From: CANIZL01 sp043788645
GTDB lineage: Bacteria > Verrucomicrobiota > Verrucomicrobiia > Limisphaerales > UBA9464
Reading direction: 5' to 3'
Length of the DNA stretch: 12,718 nt
Assembly (NCBI GenBank): GCA_043788645.1
Contig: JAYVTS010000437.1
Span: forward strand, 1-12,718
Shown piece after piece: positions 6,745 through 12,718 of this stretch (position 1 is its first letter; the number at the start of each line of letters is the position of its first letter). The notes below the pieces were generated by a model. It worked only from the letters and a program-made list of their open reading frames with translations, was not told the origin of the DNA and searched no databases. Made by a program: the position numbers and the translations under genes.

Positions 6745-7164
6745 ATGTCTAATGAAGTTGCTTGCCGCGTCCGAATAGTCACCGCTCCAGATGGAGTCGA
6801 AATCCCCGTCCCGGCGGGCGGGATTGGGCTCGGCGGTCCCGAGGTCGAAATTCGGGATGATGCCCAGATCCAGATCCACGTCTCGGACAGCGGCTATTAT
6901 GTGGTCGTAAATAATGCCGACCCGGCAAACGAGGAGGCTGCGTCGATCTTCGAGGAACTCACAGTGGAAGGTGCCATCACTACCATCGAGCATCTTGCCA
7001 CCAAGGCCTTTTCCACCGTCCCGGAACTACTCTTTAAAGGTGCCGGACTTGTTGCGGGGGTTTTGGTGAGCCTCTTCACCACCTCCAAGTTGACCCGCGA
7101 AATCTTTATCCGCTCAAATCTTGCGGATGGTGAAACACCAATTACCTATTGCCTGCTGGTATGA
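6745..7164 (+). CDS. Cluster gene 3: small protein with one hydrophobic segment
   Basis: This is a 139-residue protein. Residues 1-55 are beta-rich (CRVRIVTAPDGVEIPV, then QIQIHVSDSGYYVVVNN). Residues 60-92 are helical and acidic. Residues 95-112 (LLFKGAGLVAGVLVSLFT) form one hydrophobic, Gly/Val-rich segment that could insert in a membrane. The final 20 residues (about FIRSNLADGETPITYCLLV) form a beta hairpin. There is no signal peptide, so if membrane-bound it would be inserted through the internal segment. It starts 44 bases after cluster gene 2, with no Shine-Dalgarno sequence and an A-rich leader like those of genes 948 and 3479. No family is recognised by name. Position and size suggest a small membrane-facing partner of the two large proteins. 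After its stop comes decayed DNA, not the next gene directly. Confidence 0.78.
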   Translation: MSNEVACRVRIVTAPDGVEIPVPAGGIGLGGPEVEIRDDAQIQIHVSDSGYYVVVNNADPANEEAASIFEELTVEGAITTIEHLATKAFSTVPELLFKGAGLVAGVLVSLFTTSKLTREIFIRSNLADGETPITYCLLV

Positions 7165-7207
7165 ACTAGGATCAAGGCTTTGATTGAAGACCTTCCTCGG
7201 CAACAAC

Positions 7208-7282
7208 TGATAAACTCTGACGGTCAACCATATGAAAATAAAACTGCTTATCGCGGAGCGTCGAAAACCAATTTCTTATCAG
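7208..7282 (+). repeat. REP-like palindromic element, copy B
   Basis: TTATCGCGGAGCGTCGAAAA (7248-7267) matches copy A over 16 contiguous core bases (7251-7266) and continues into CCAATTTCTTATCAG (7268-7282), which is shared with copy C apart from an indel. CTGATAA at 7208-7214 is the exact inverse of TTATCAG at 7276-7282, so the element is bounded by a 7-base inverted repeat. It lies between cluster genes 3 and 4 and directly abuts the coding relic at 7283-7366. Confidence 0.55.
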
Positions 7283-7366
7283 TTTGCTGAAAAGGGAATG
7301 CAGTCGGTGGCGTGGATCTACGACCCGCTCCCCGTCCTGCCGCCCGCAACCTCCCCGGCAGTTTGA
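7232..7366 (+). pseudogene. C-terminal relic of a third copy of the shared cluster domain
   Basis: This is a 44-codon frame from ATG at 7232 to TGA at 7364-7366. The first 17 codons are translated from REP-like copy B. The last 24 or so read EKGMQSVAW, then IYDPLPVLPPATSPAV. This end aligns with the end of cluster gene 2 (EGMQIIGW, VCVPMPLLPPMSDPTLA), with about ten identities in 21 positions including G-M-Q, W, P-x-P and L-P-P, and both frames stop two to four residues after the final proline. I infer that a third gene of the family stood here and that everything upstream of its last 24 codons was lost at the repeat. It has no Shine-Dalgarno sequence and is probably not functional. The tail may instead have been copied by short recombination. 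Confidence 0.5.
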
Positions 7367-7397
7367 CTCCTACGTAAGCCCAAGAAAAGGACACACC

Positions 7398-8261
7398 ATG
7401 GCAGGCGAAAGCACCTTTGCGGTAGATATTCAGATCATCCGGGACTGGACCATCCTTCGTGATGAAACCTTGAATGCCCTGATGACGCAGTTCAACGCGG
7501 CACTCAACAATTTCGAGACCACGATTCGCTCCGATTCCCCAACCGAAACCAAGCCCAAGATTCTGAGCGTGTTGGCGAAATCGGCCGTGAAACTCATCGA
7601 GAAAGAGATTGCGTCCAGAGTGGAAGGCGTGGGCCCCGTGATCGAACTGGCTCATGCCATCAACGACGAAATGGAACGTGCGGGCAAATCCGCAACCAGT
7701 CTCAGGGTCGGGAATTGGATTAAGAGCCTGCGTTCGTCGGTGAACAATGTTCTCACCAAGCAAGTCAGCTTCGAGATCTTGCGAAAGCAGTACAACGAAA
7801 GCGATGAGGGAGAAAGGTCGAACATCGTAGCGGACGTCGGTGAGGAACTCAATCAACTCACCGAAGTCGCCGATGGGTTGAAGGCGATTACAAATCAGAT
7901 CTTCGAATGCGGCCTGTATGAGGATTGGATCAACGCCCACTTCGCCAACGACTGCATGGATGGGTTGGGCAATATCCACATCGACTTGACGGAAGCTGGA
8001 GAAATCTCCGAAGTCACGGTTAATGCACCGCTCGGCGAGAAGATCGAAGGGGCCTTTAATTCACGCCTGCTGGGGCAACAGGAGGGCGCCGTTCCTGGTT
8101 TAGACCGGATCAGCGATATCAAAGTCGGCAAGAAGGTTTCAATTGGCGATCGGTCCGGATGCTTTGATGATCGCAACCAATTCACCAAGAGATCGGATTT
8201 CCTTAGCGACGAACAACTCACGAACGCTCTGAACGCTCCGGCGGAATTCGTGCGGTCCTAG
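7398..8261 (+). CDS. Cluster gene 4: helical soluble hypothetical protein
   Basis: This is a 287-residue protein. The ATG at 7398 is chosen over an earlier in-frame start because AAGGA at 7387-7391 lies 6 bases before it and the upstream codons cross the relic at 7232-7366. Residues 1-190 are predominantly amphipathic helices, charged and without hydrophobic segments (for example KPKILSVLAKSAVKLIEKEI and the stretch NIVADVGEELNQLTEVADGL). Residues about 192-255 turn beta-like (GNIHIDLTEAGEISEVTVNA, then KVGKKVSIG), and a short polar tail follows. There is no signal peptide, so it is cytoplasmic or peripheral. Cysteines are at about 171, 186 and 255. No known family is recognised. Its place between the paralogues and the multi-pass protein suggests a cytoplasmic scaffold or adaptor for the same complex, which is inference. 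The stop is followed by a transposase relic that separates it from gene 5. Confidence 0.82.
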   Translation: MAGESTFAVDIQIIRDWTILRDETLNALMTQFNAALNNFETTIRSDSPTETKPKILSVLAKSAVKLIEKEIASRVEGVGPVIELAHAINDEMERAGKSATSLRVGNWIKSLRSSVNNVLTKQVSFEILRKQYNESDEGERSNIVADVGEELNQLTEVADGLKAITNQIFECGLYEDWINAHFANDCMDGLGNIHIDLTEAGEISEVTVNAPLGEKIEGAFNSRLLGQQEGAVPGLDRISDIKVGKKVSIGDRSGCFDDRNQFTKRSDFLSDEQLTNALNAPAEFVRS

Positions 8262-8289
8262 ACGAGCGTTCTGTTGATATTTAGCCACT

Positions 8290-8489
8290 GCTTGTTTCCT
8301 CCACCATGTAACACAGGGTGGAGTGGATCAACCAGACCGTATTTTACACGCACCTGGACCGACAAGTCTATCTGAATTTGCTGTGCGGCCAGGCGCGGTT
8401 GGCGGGGTGAAGATTCTGGGTTACGGATTGATGGCTAATCACCTGCATCTAGTAGCGGTTCCCGGGGAAGCCTGTCCTTGGCGCTGTGC
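8290..8489 (+). pseudogene. REP-associated tyrosine transposase (RAYT) relic
   Basis: Fragments of a Y1/IS200-like RAYT can be read in order by changing frame: FLHHVTQ (about 8296-8316), NQTVFYTHLDRQVYLNLL with the following CGQARLAG (8330 to about 8407), VKILGYGLMANHLHLVAVP (about 8407-8463), and SLALCF (from about 8472). The order HHVTQ, VFYT-x-x-DR-x-YL, GY-x-LM-x-NH-x-HL-V and DSLAL-like is that of RAYT proteins, in which the H-x-H pair (HLH here) binds metal. At least three frameshifts separate the pieces, and the rest of the protein, including the catalytic tyrosine region, is missing. The sequence breaks off at REP-like copy C. It is certainly inactive and sits between cluster genes 4 and 5. 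Confidence 0.75.
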
Positions 8490-8526
8490 TTTTTCGCGGA
8501 GAATCGAAAAACCAATTACCTATCAG
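8490..8526 (+). repeat. REP-like palindromic element, copy C
   Basis: TTTTTCG (8490-8496) pairs perfectly with CGAAAAA (8505-8511) around CGGAGAAT, giving a 7-base stem. The downstream ACCAATTACCTATCAG matches copy B closely, with one extra A and small substitutions. It begins exactly where the RAYT relic stops making sense. The stem is better than in copies A and B, while the loop differs only at the bases CG/AA, so the palindrome appears to be the conserved feature. Confidence 0.55.
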
Positions 8527-8665
8527 CTCCATTATCGCATAGCGTAAAAATTCAAATTCCTACCAATAATACAATCCGAAAATCGACGACGAGCTTTCGC
8601 CAAGATCACGCCCGCCACGCCGACTTCAACTTTCGATTCTAATTCTCCCGACCCTCCGCCCTCCT

Positions 8666-10075
8666 ATGCTCGACAGCCTCGACACTCTCATCGCGTTCGC
8701 GCTCATCTTCACGGTCATCAGCCTGATTGTCACCGTCGCGGTACAGATGATTACATCGGTGGCCAACCTTCGCGGCAAAAATGCTGCCTGGGGCCTGGCC
8801 GAAACGTTTGAAACGATCACGCCCGAACTCGCCGCGAAGGTGAAGGGCAAGGGCAAGATACTCGCCGACCATCTGCTCAAAGATCCGCTGCTCTCGGACA
8901 ACCAGATCGGACCCATGGTGAATATGGCCAGCGCCGTCAGGGCGGACGAGCTGTTCGACCTGTTGCAACGCATCGCCACCGGGAGAAAGCAGGGCACGCC
9001 GGGGGAAATCAAAGGCCACGTCATCACTCTCCTTACGAGTCTCGGAGTTGATCGGAGTGTTTTTGAAAATGCGACCGAGAAGATTAGGGAATTGACCGAG
9101 CAGAAACAAAGCCTCGAATCTTTGCTGAACAGGCTCCCCGACGGTGTCGAAAAGGGGGCTGTCCAGGCGGTCGTCGCCGAAGTGACGCGGAAACTAAAAG
9201 AACTGGCTGGCGGGGGCAACGAAGCGGCCGTTCGTTGGCTGGCGCAGGGAGAGTTTAAGATCCAACATATCTATCAGCAGTTCGAACACTGGTTTGATAC
9301 TGGCCAGGAGCGGGCTCATCAATGGTTCTCATCACATGCGTGGTGGGTCACCCTCGTTTTTTCAGTGGTCGCGGCCCTTCTGCTCCAACTTGACACCTTC
9401 GAGATTTTCAGATTCGTCTCCAGCAACCGCGAGCTGCGCGACAAGCTCGTCGCACAGTCCGCTGGCCTATTGAAACAAGCGGATCATGTCCTGAGCGACA
9501 CGAAAGAGGTCCTGACGACAGCACTTGAGAATTGGCGCGCCGCATTAAAGCCCGCTGACAAGATTCCGGCCGAACTGAAGACCCTCAAACCCGAACCCGG
9601 CGACACCATGGGAACGCTGGTCGCCAAGGTGGAGGCCGCTTTGCAAGGGGTAGAGACCAGGGAGGCCTGGCTGAAAAGCTTCGGAGAGGCGATTGACACC
9701 GCCGCAAAAAGCGCGTTGAACCAGAAGACCGGAGACTACCGCAGCCTGGCGACCAGCCTAGACAACACGGGTTTTGATCTCTTTCCGAAAGGCTGGAGGT
9801 GGAAGGAACCCGCAGAGCAGAAGCCCGGCGAACCAACGCCGGAGCCTGCCGCAATGAAAAATCAATTTTGCAGCCACCTTCCTGGTATGTTGTGTTCAAT
9901 TCTGCTGCTGAGCCTTGGCGCACCGTTCTGGTTTAACGTCCTCAAGAGCATGGCCAGCCTCCGCTCCAGCGTCGCCGGCAACATCTCCGATGAGAAAAAA
10001 GTCGAGCAGAAAAGTGGTGAAGCCGGCAAGCCCGGCAACCCGCCTCCCACCGTCCTGCCGAAACCCACACTCTAG
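8666..10075 (+). CDS. Cluster gene 5: multi-pass membrane protein with GAPFWF motif
   Basis: This is a 469-residue protein with three predicted membrane segments: residues 7-29 (LIAFALIFTVISLIVTVAV), 225-243 (AWWVTLVFSVVAALLLQLD) and about 405-426 (GMLCSILLLSLGAPFWF). The N-terminal segment followed by SVANLRGKNAAWGL, a central segment preceded by FEHWFDTGQERAHQWF and ending LQLDTFEIFRF, and the C-terminal SLGAPFWFNVLKSMASLR are features I recognise from a widespread but functionally unassigned family of bacterial membrane proteins, in which the third segment usually reads SLGAPFWFD. Between segments 1 and 2 lies a helical region of about 190 residues with coiled-coil character around 135-155; residues 250-355 are also helical. 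The C-terminus (from about 433) is Pro/Lys-rich and probably disordered. No Shine-Dalgarno sequence is visible. It is likely the membrane platform of the cluster and is followed by gene-free DNA. Confidence 0.87.
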   Translation: MLDSLDTLIAFALIFTVISLIVTVAVQMITSVANLRGKNAAWGLAETFETITPELAAKVKGKGKILADHLLKDPLLSDNQIGPMVNMASAVRADELFDLLQRIATGRKQGTPGEIKGHVITLLTSLGVDRSVFENATEKIRELTEQKQSLESLLNRLPDGVEKGAVQAVVAEVTRKLKELAGGGNEAAVRWLAQGEFKIQHIYQQFEHWFDTGQERAHQWFSSHAWWVTLVFSVVAALLLQLDTFEIFRFVSSNRELRDKLVAQSAGLLKQADHVLSDTKEVLTTALENWRAALKPADKIPAELKTLKPEPGDTMGTLVAKVEAALQGVETREAWLKSFGEAIDTAAKSALNQKTGDYRSLATSLDNTGFDLFPKGWRWKEPAEQKPGEPTPEPAAMKNQFCSHLPGMLCSILLLSLGAPFWFNVLKSMASLRSSVAGNISDEKKVEQKSGEAGKPGNPPPTVLPKPTL

Positions 10076-10812
10076 TGTAGTGTCCCTCAAACGGATGGAC
10101 GATGGGTTGGCCCGGCGGGCTCAGGCTGGCTGCTGAGTTACCGTGTGTTTCCAAAACCCGCCGACATTCCTCTGGAAACACTGGATGACTCGCCACAAAC
10201 TCCCGTCGGGCGTGACGGTTTCAATTCCCCAGGATGGTGGCGGTTTCTTGGGGCAGGTTGCGCGCGAGGGTGTGGAACATTTGCGTCGGCGGATCCATCC
10301 CCGGCGGTCGCGCTCGCAGGACTTGAGCGGGATTTTCCCCCGCATGTTTCCAACCCGTGAAACTTGCTCTCACCGGCTTGCGGGGGCGTGGGGACCGGGA
10401 ACACTTGGTTACACAGATCGCAGGGAGCACCTCTTGCTCAAAGGCTTTGACGGTAATGAGCGGAGCGGCTTCTAGGCGAATGACCGGCGTGGGGCCTCCC
10501 GATCAATTGGTTTTGAACCCAGCGGATTCGTTAACCCTGGGCGCACGCGTGCGGCAAGCCGAATTGGCCAAGCCCACGTTGTTTCGAAACATCCGTGAAT
10601 TTCATCGCGTATCCCCTCCGAATTGAAGATCTGCTCAAAACGCAGACGCGCCCGGAGGCATGGGTAGGATAGAACAGTCGGCGCAACAAACTTAGGTTTT
10701 GTTGTAAGGTCGCGATCAGTTGATGGTTTAACCCTTAGTTGCGCCAGCCTGGGCGACGGTCACTCGGTCAAAAATTGCCAACCAATTTGCCCGCCGTGCG
10801 CGTCAACCTCCC
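10076..10812. other. Gene-free, probably decayed stretch
   Basis: About 740 bases without a supported gene. Several frames of 70-110 codons are open on both strands near 10120-10480, but they overlap one another, have no recognised domain and no ribosome binding site. No convincing terminator follows the stop at 10075. Two symmetric elements stand out near 10690: CAACAAA (10684-10690) with TTTGTTG (10698-10704), nested inside GGCGCAAC (10680-10687) with GTTGCGCC (10738-10745). They may be the end of an old mobile element or the break that removed the start of the sigma-factor gene. Confidence 0.4.
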
Positions 10813-11133
10813 TTGGCCAGCCACCTGAACCCAGACGATTCCAGGCGAACCGACCTCCTTGGTAGGATCCCGGACGAGCAACACGGTAATTGGGAACTAA
10901 CGTGGGACGAGGAGTGGCAGAAGAACCTAATGGAAGCGGCCATCAACCGGGTGAAACGCCAAGTGTCCATCGAGCAATATCAGATGTTCGACCTATTCGT
11001 GCTCAAGCAGTGGCCCGCCAACGATGTGGCCAAGACTCTCGGCGTGACCACCGGGCATGCTTATGTGGCTCAGCATCGGATTGCGCGACTCATCCTTAAA
11101 GAAGTCGAAACGCTGGAAGCCAAAGGCGTGTGA
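10813..11133 (+). pseudogene. RNA polymerase ECF-type sigma factor, C-terminal part only
   Basis: The readable frame ends with a sigma region 4: a W-D-E-E-W segment, then AAINRVKRQVSIEQYQMFDLFVLKQW, followed by PANDVAKTLGVTTGHAYVAQHRIARLILKEVETLE. The helix-turn-helix VAKTLGVTTGHAYVAQHRI would contact -35 promoter DNA. The V-K-R-Q-V and W-x-x-x-D-V-A features match sigma-70-family proteins that stand next to serine/threonine kinase genes in Verrucomicrobiota and Planctomycetota. Region 2, which binds the -10 element and core polymerase, should precede this by roughly 100 residues and is absent; upstream the frame has no plausible start and reaches a stop at 10729-10731. The product cannot act as a normal sigma factor. 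Its 3' end is intact and is followed 4 bases later by a small ORF. Confidence 0.72.
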
Positions 11134-11137
11134 AAAG

Positions 11138-11314
11138 ATGAAGTTCAGCTTTCAAATACGTTGGCTGCGGATCGTCGTTGAACTGCTTCCAGACTGCCCA
11201 GAGATTCGACGTTATCGTGTTATTCCCGCGGCGTTAGAGAACCCGACCCATCGTCGGCTCTGCCGAAGGATCGCTCGCCAGGTAAAACATTCGAAATGGG
11301 AGCCTGCCGTATGA
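11138..11314 (+). CDS. 58-residue ORF linking sigma factor and kinase
   Basis: It starts 4 bases after the sigma-factor stop and ends in an ATGA overlap with the kinase start (ATG at 11311, TGA at 11312-11314), the classic arrangement for coupled translation. The protein is basic: MKFSFQIRWLRIVVELLPDC, then segments rich in Arg (RRLCRRIARQVKHSKW). It has one hydrophobic patch (RWLRIVVELL) but no clear membrane helix. No family is recognised. Because it is intact while both neighbours are damaged, it may be a conserved small component of this kind of sigma/kinase unit, or may simply have escaped mutation because it is short. Confidence 0.5.
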   Translation: MKFSFQIRWLRIVVELLPDCPEIRRYRVIPAALENPTHRRLCRRIARQVKHSKWEPAV

Positions 11315-12289
11315 GATTTACTCCCTCCGACATGGTCCCGGGCGATCCTTTATCGGCGCCGCAACCGTCTTCTCAGCCGGCACGTCCGTGCCAGACCACG
11401 AACTCATCCGTCGCATCGGTAGAGGGGCTTATGGAGAAGTGTGGCTGGCGCGAGGTGTCACGGGTGCCTATCGGGCAGTGAAAATCGTGCATCGTGATTC
11501 GTTCGATCACGACCGCCCATTTGAACGTGAGTTCGAAGGTATTCTCCAGTTTGAGCCGCTTTCGCGCCGACTCGATAGCCAATTGGACCTCCTCCACGTA
11601 GGTCGCAATGGCGCGAGTTTTTACTACGTGATGGAGTTGGCTGACGATCAGGCGACGGGTGGACAAATCCCAGATCCCACGCGGTACCTGCCACGCACAC
11701 TGAAGAGCGATCTGCTTTTTCGCGGCCGACTGCCCTTCGAAGAGTGCGTTCAAATTGGCATCGCGCTGGCGACGGCGCTCGAACACCTGCACGTCAACGC
11801 CTGGTCCATCGGGACGTCAAACCGTCGAACATTATTTTTGTCAACGGTGTGCCCAAACTCGCTGATATTGGGCTGGTGACGGGCGTCGATACGACTCGCT
11901 CCTATGTGGGCACCGAAGGATTTGCGGCGCCCGAGGGTCCGGGTTCACCGCAGGGCGATGTCTATAGCTTGGGTAAAGTGATCTATAAAGCGGCGACGGG
12001 CAAAGATCGCCAGGACTTCCCGGAGCTACCGACCCAATTGCGCGCGCTGCCGGACCGGGATGGATTGATGGAGCTCAACGCCGTCATCGCCCGCGCCTGC
12101 CGGCATGATCCCAAGGACCGCTACGTCTCCGCCGCCGCCATGCGGACCGACCTGGAACTCCTCCAGAGCGGCAAATCGCCCGCGCGCTTACATCGGACGG
12201 AAGCGCGCCTGCGCCGGGTGCAACGAGCCGGAGTTCTGGTCACCGCAGTTGCCGCGTTGGTTGCCGCTCGTCGCCCACAAGCCGGCTGA
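11311..12289 (+). pseudogene. Serine/threonine protein kinase, frameshifted and truncated
   Basis: A Hanks-type kinase is readable in three frames. Segment 1 (from ATG 11311) is a Pro/Ser-rich lead. Segment 2 (about 11388-11800) has PDHELIRRIGRGAYGEVWLA (glycine loop) and YRAVKIV (the ATP-binding lysine). Segment 3 (about 11801-12289) has LVHRDVKPSN (catalytic loop), KLADIGLVTG (DIG in place of DFG), VGTEGFAAPEGPG (activation segment) and DVYSLGKVIYKAATGKDRQDFPELP. Restoring one base near 11800 turns LEHLHVN and LVHRDVK into one continuous LEHLHVNGLVHRDVK; restoring one near 11388 joins the lead to PDHEL. The DIG, GTEG and EGPG forms are usual in verrucomicrobial kinases of this kind, so the chemistry was probably intact before decay. 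It ends just inside the expected membrane segment (RVQRAGVLVTAVAALVA); the C-terminal extension typical of the family is missing. Confidence 0.78.
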
Positions 12290-12456
12290 GGAGTCGATCC
12301 ACCGCATTCGTATTCAACAGACGCTCAATGAAATCCCGCGGGTGCCAGCAGTTCTCATTTTTAGGGGAACAGGGTGTAGACGGAGAGGACGGGGTGTAAG
12401 GCGAGAGGGATTTTGTACTGAACTCACATGCTGTTTGATGGTAGATCTTGCAGTGA
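12290..12456. other. Spacer between kinase and DruA-like relics
   Basis: No coding sequence is recognised here. The stretch holds an imperfect direct repeat of a GGGTGTA unit (about 12371 and 12392), each followed by a GGCGAG/CGGAGAG-like purine run. The missing C-terminal part of the kinase would be expected here, and no trace of it can be read in any frame. Confidence 0.3.
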
Positions 12457-12718
12457 ATGCACGACAATGCCTTCATTCAAGGCTGTGCGGTAAGCGTGGA
12501 AGATATCGGTGAGATCCGGTCCTTGCTCGGCGAGCACCCGGCCCGGCCCGGCCCGGCACCGCACGTTGATTTCTCGTGAACGGTGACAGCGGTGGGGGTG
12601 GCGCAGTGAGGCCGGCCCGCTCAATTCTCCGTCGTCTGAGCCGGGATTGGCAGGAAAAATACGGGCATCCGATCCACTTGGTGGAAACGTTGGTCCAACG
12701 GGATCGTTTTCGGGGCAC
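12457..12718 (+). pseudogene. DruA-like (DUF4338) transposase-type gene, collapsed, runs off the window
   Basis: Pieces of a DUF4338 protein are readable in order. The start, ATG 12457, reads MHDNAFIQGCAVS and then VEDIGEIRSLLGEHP, a typical N-terminus. In a second frame (from about 12558) come RTLISRE and, past a stop, QRWGWRSEAGPL, matching the usual S-R-x-L-S-R-E-L and R-W-G-W-R segment. From about 12630, in a third frame, comes LRRLSRDWQEKYGHP followed by IHLVETLVQRDRFRGT, the conserved C-terminal portion. Only about 40 codons separate ends that should lie some 150 or more residues apart, so a large internal deletion has occurred, plus frameshifts. Proteins of this family include DruA of the Druantia defence system, but stand-alone verrucomicrobial copies usually look like transposase genes, and nothing else of Druantia is here. 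The gene continues beyond base 12718. Confidence 0.68.
12537..12556. repeat. (CCCGG)4 pentanucleotide microsatellite
   Basis: Four perfect CCCGG units stand in a row inside the N-terminal part of the DruA-like relic, where the family normally encodes a Trp/Ser/Arg segment after H-P. Twenty inserted or slipped bases shift the frame by two, which fits the observed change of frame after this point. The repeat therefore looks like a replication-slippage event in an already unconstrained gene. Confidence 0.6.

Noticed and set aside
7248..7979. 243-codon open frame on the minus strand
   Set aside because: It lies opposite cluster gene 4, which has a good ribosome site and protein-like composition, and it also runs across the repeat and relic; it is a shadow.
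8626..9219. 197- and 156-codon open frames on the minus strand
   Set aside because: They overlap the start of the three-segment membrane protein gene; the translations are Ser/Arg-rich or irregular with no domain, so they are shadows of gene 5.
10143..10475. 110-codon open frame on the plus strand after the cluster
   Set aside because: It competes with several equally long overlapping frames on both strands; no ribosome site, domain or convincing codon pattern.
11388..11879. Intact short kinase starting at GTG 11388
   Set aside because: There is no ribosome site, and this frame runs out before the catalytic HRD loop, which continues in another frame; the ATGA-coupled start at 11311 is more natural.
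12457..12718. Druantia defence system, because of DruA-like similarity
   Set aside because: Only a broken DUF4338 gene is present, with no DruE-type helicase or other Druantia genes; stand-alone copies of this family usually look like transposase genes.
1..12718. CRISPR array, tRNA or rRNA genes
   Set aside because: No regularly spaced direct repeats with unique spacers were seen, and no tRNA cloverleaf or rRNA sequence was recognised on either strand; a tRNA scan would be more decisive than reading by eye.

Overview
The window looks like accessory, partly decayed DNA from a member of the Verrucomicrobiota. This rests on family resemblance rather than a marker gene. The grounds are a sigma-factor/serine-threonine kinase pair of the type common in Verrucomicrobiota and Planctomycetota, relics of REP-associated tyrosine transposase (RAYT) and DruA-like (DUF4338) genes, several start codons without a Shine-Dalgarno sequence, and a small C-terminal FRL-type sequence like those ending many verrucomicrobial secreted proteins.

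Layout. 1-545: degenerate GGACAGA/GATTGAATG repeats and a possible gene relic. 545-787 (minus): a doubtful 80-residue ORF. 948-1703 and 2186-2548: two small secreted proteins that appear to share one alpha/beta domain; the second is preceded by an attC-like palindrome. 2549-3478: no credible gene, but a REP-like palindrome, a hairpin and a direct repeat just before the next gene. 3479-10075: the centrepiece, five intact co-directional genes. 10076-10812: no recognisable gene. 10813-12289: remains of a sigma factor, a 58-residue ORF and a protein kinase. 12457-12718: a collapsed DruA-like gene that runs off the window.

The five-gene plus-strand cluster encodes two large proteins with a common C-terminal domain (RPW, GFGPFSF and QII-W motifs), a 139-residue protein with one hydrophobic segment, a 287-residue mostly helical protein, and a 469-residue protein with three predicted membrane segments. 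No enzyme signature is visible in any of them. The arrangement suggests a membrane-associated multiprotein system, and I do not know a described system that matches it. A 44-codon ORF between genes 3 and 4 ends like the shared domain, so a third copy was probably once present.

Mobile-element activity runs through the region. Three same-orientation copies of a short element (core CGCGGAG-N4-CGAAAA, palindromic flanks) lie at 2960, 7248 and 8490. Two of them sit exactly where a coding relic breaks off: the third-copy C-terminus and the RAYT relic. The simplest reading is that insertion of, or recombination between, these repeats has trimmed genes in and around the cluster.
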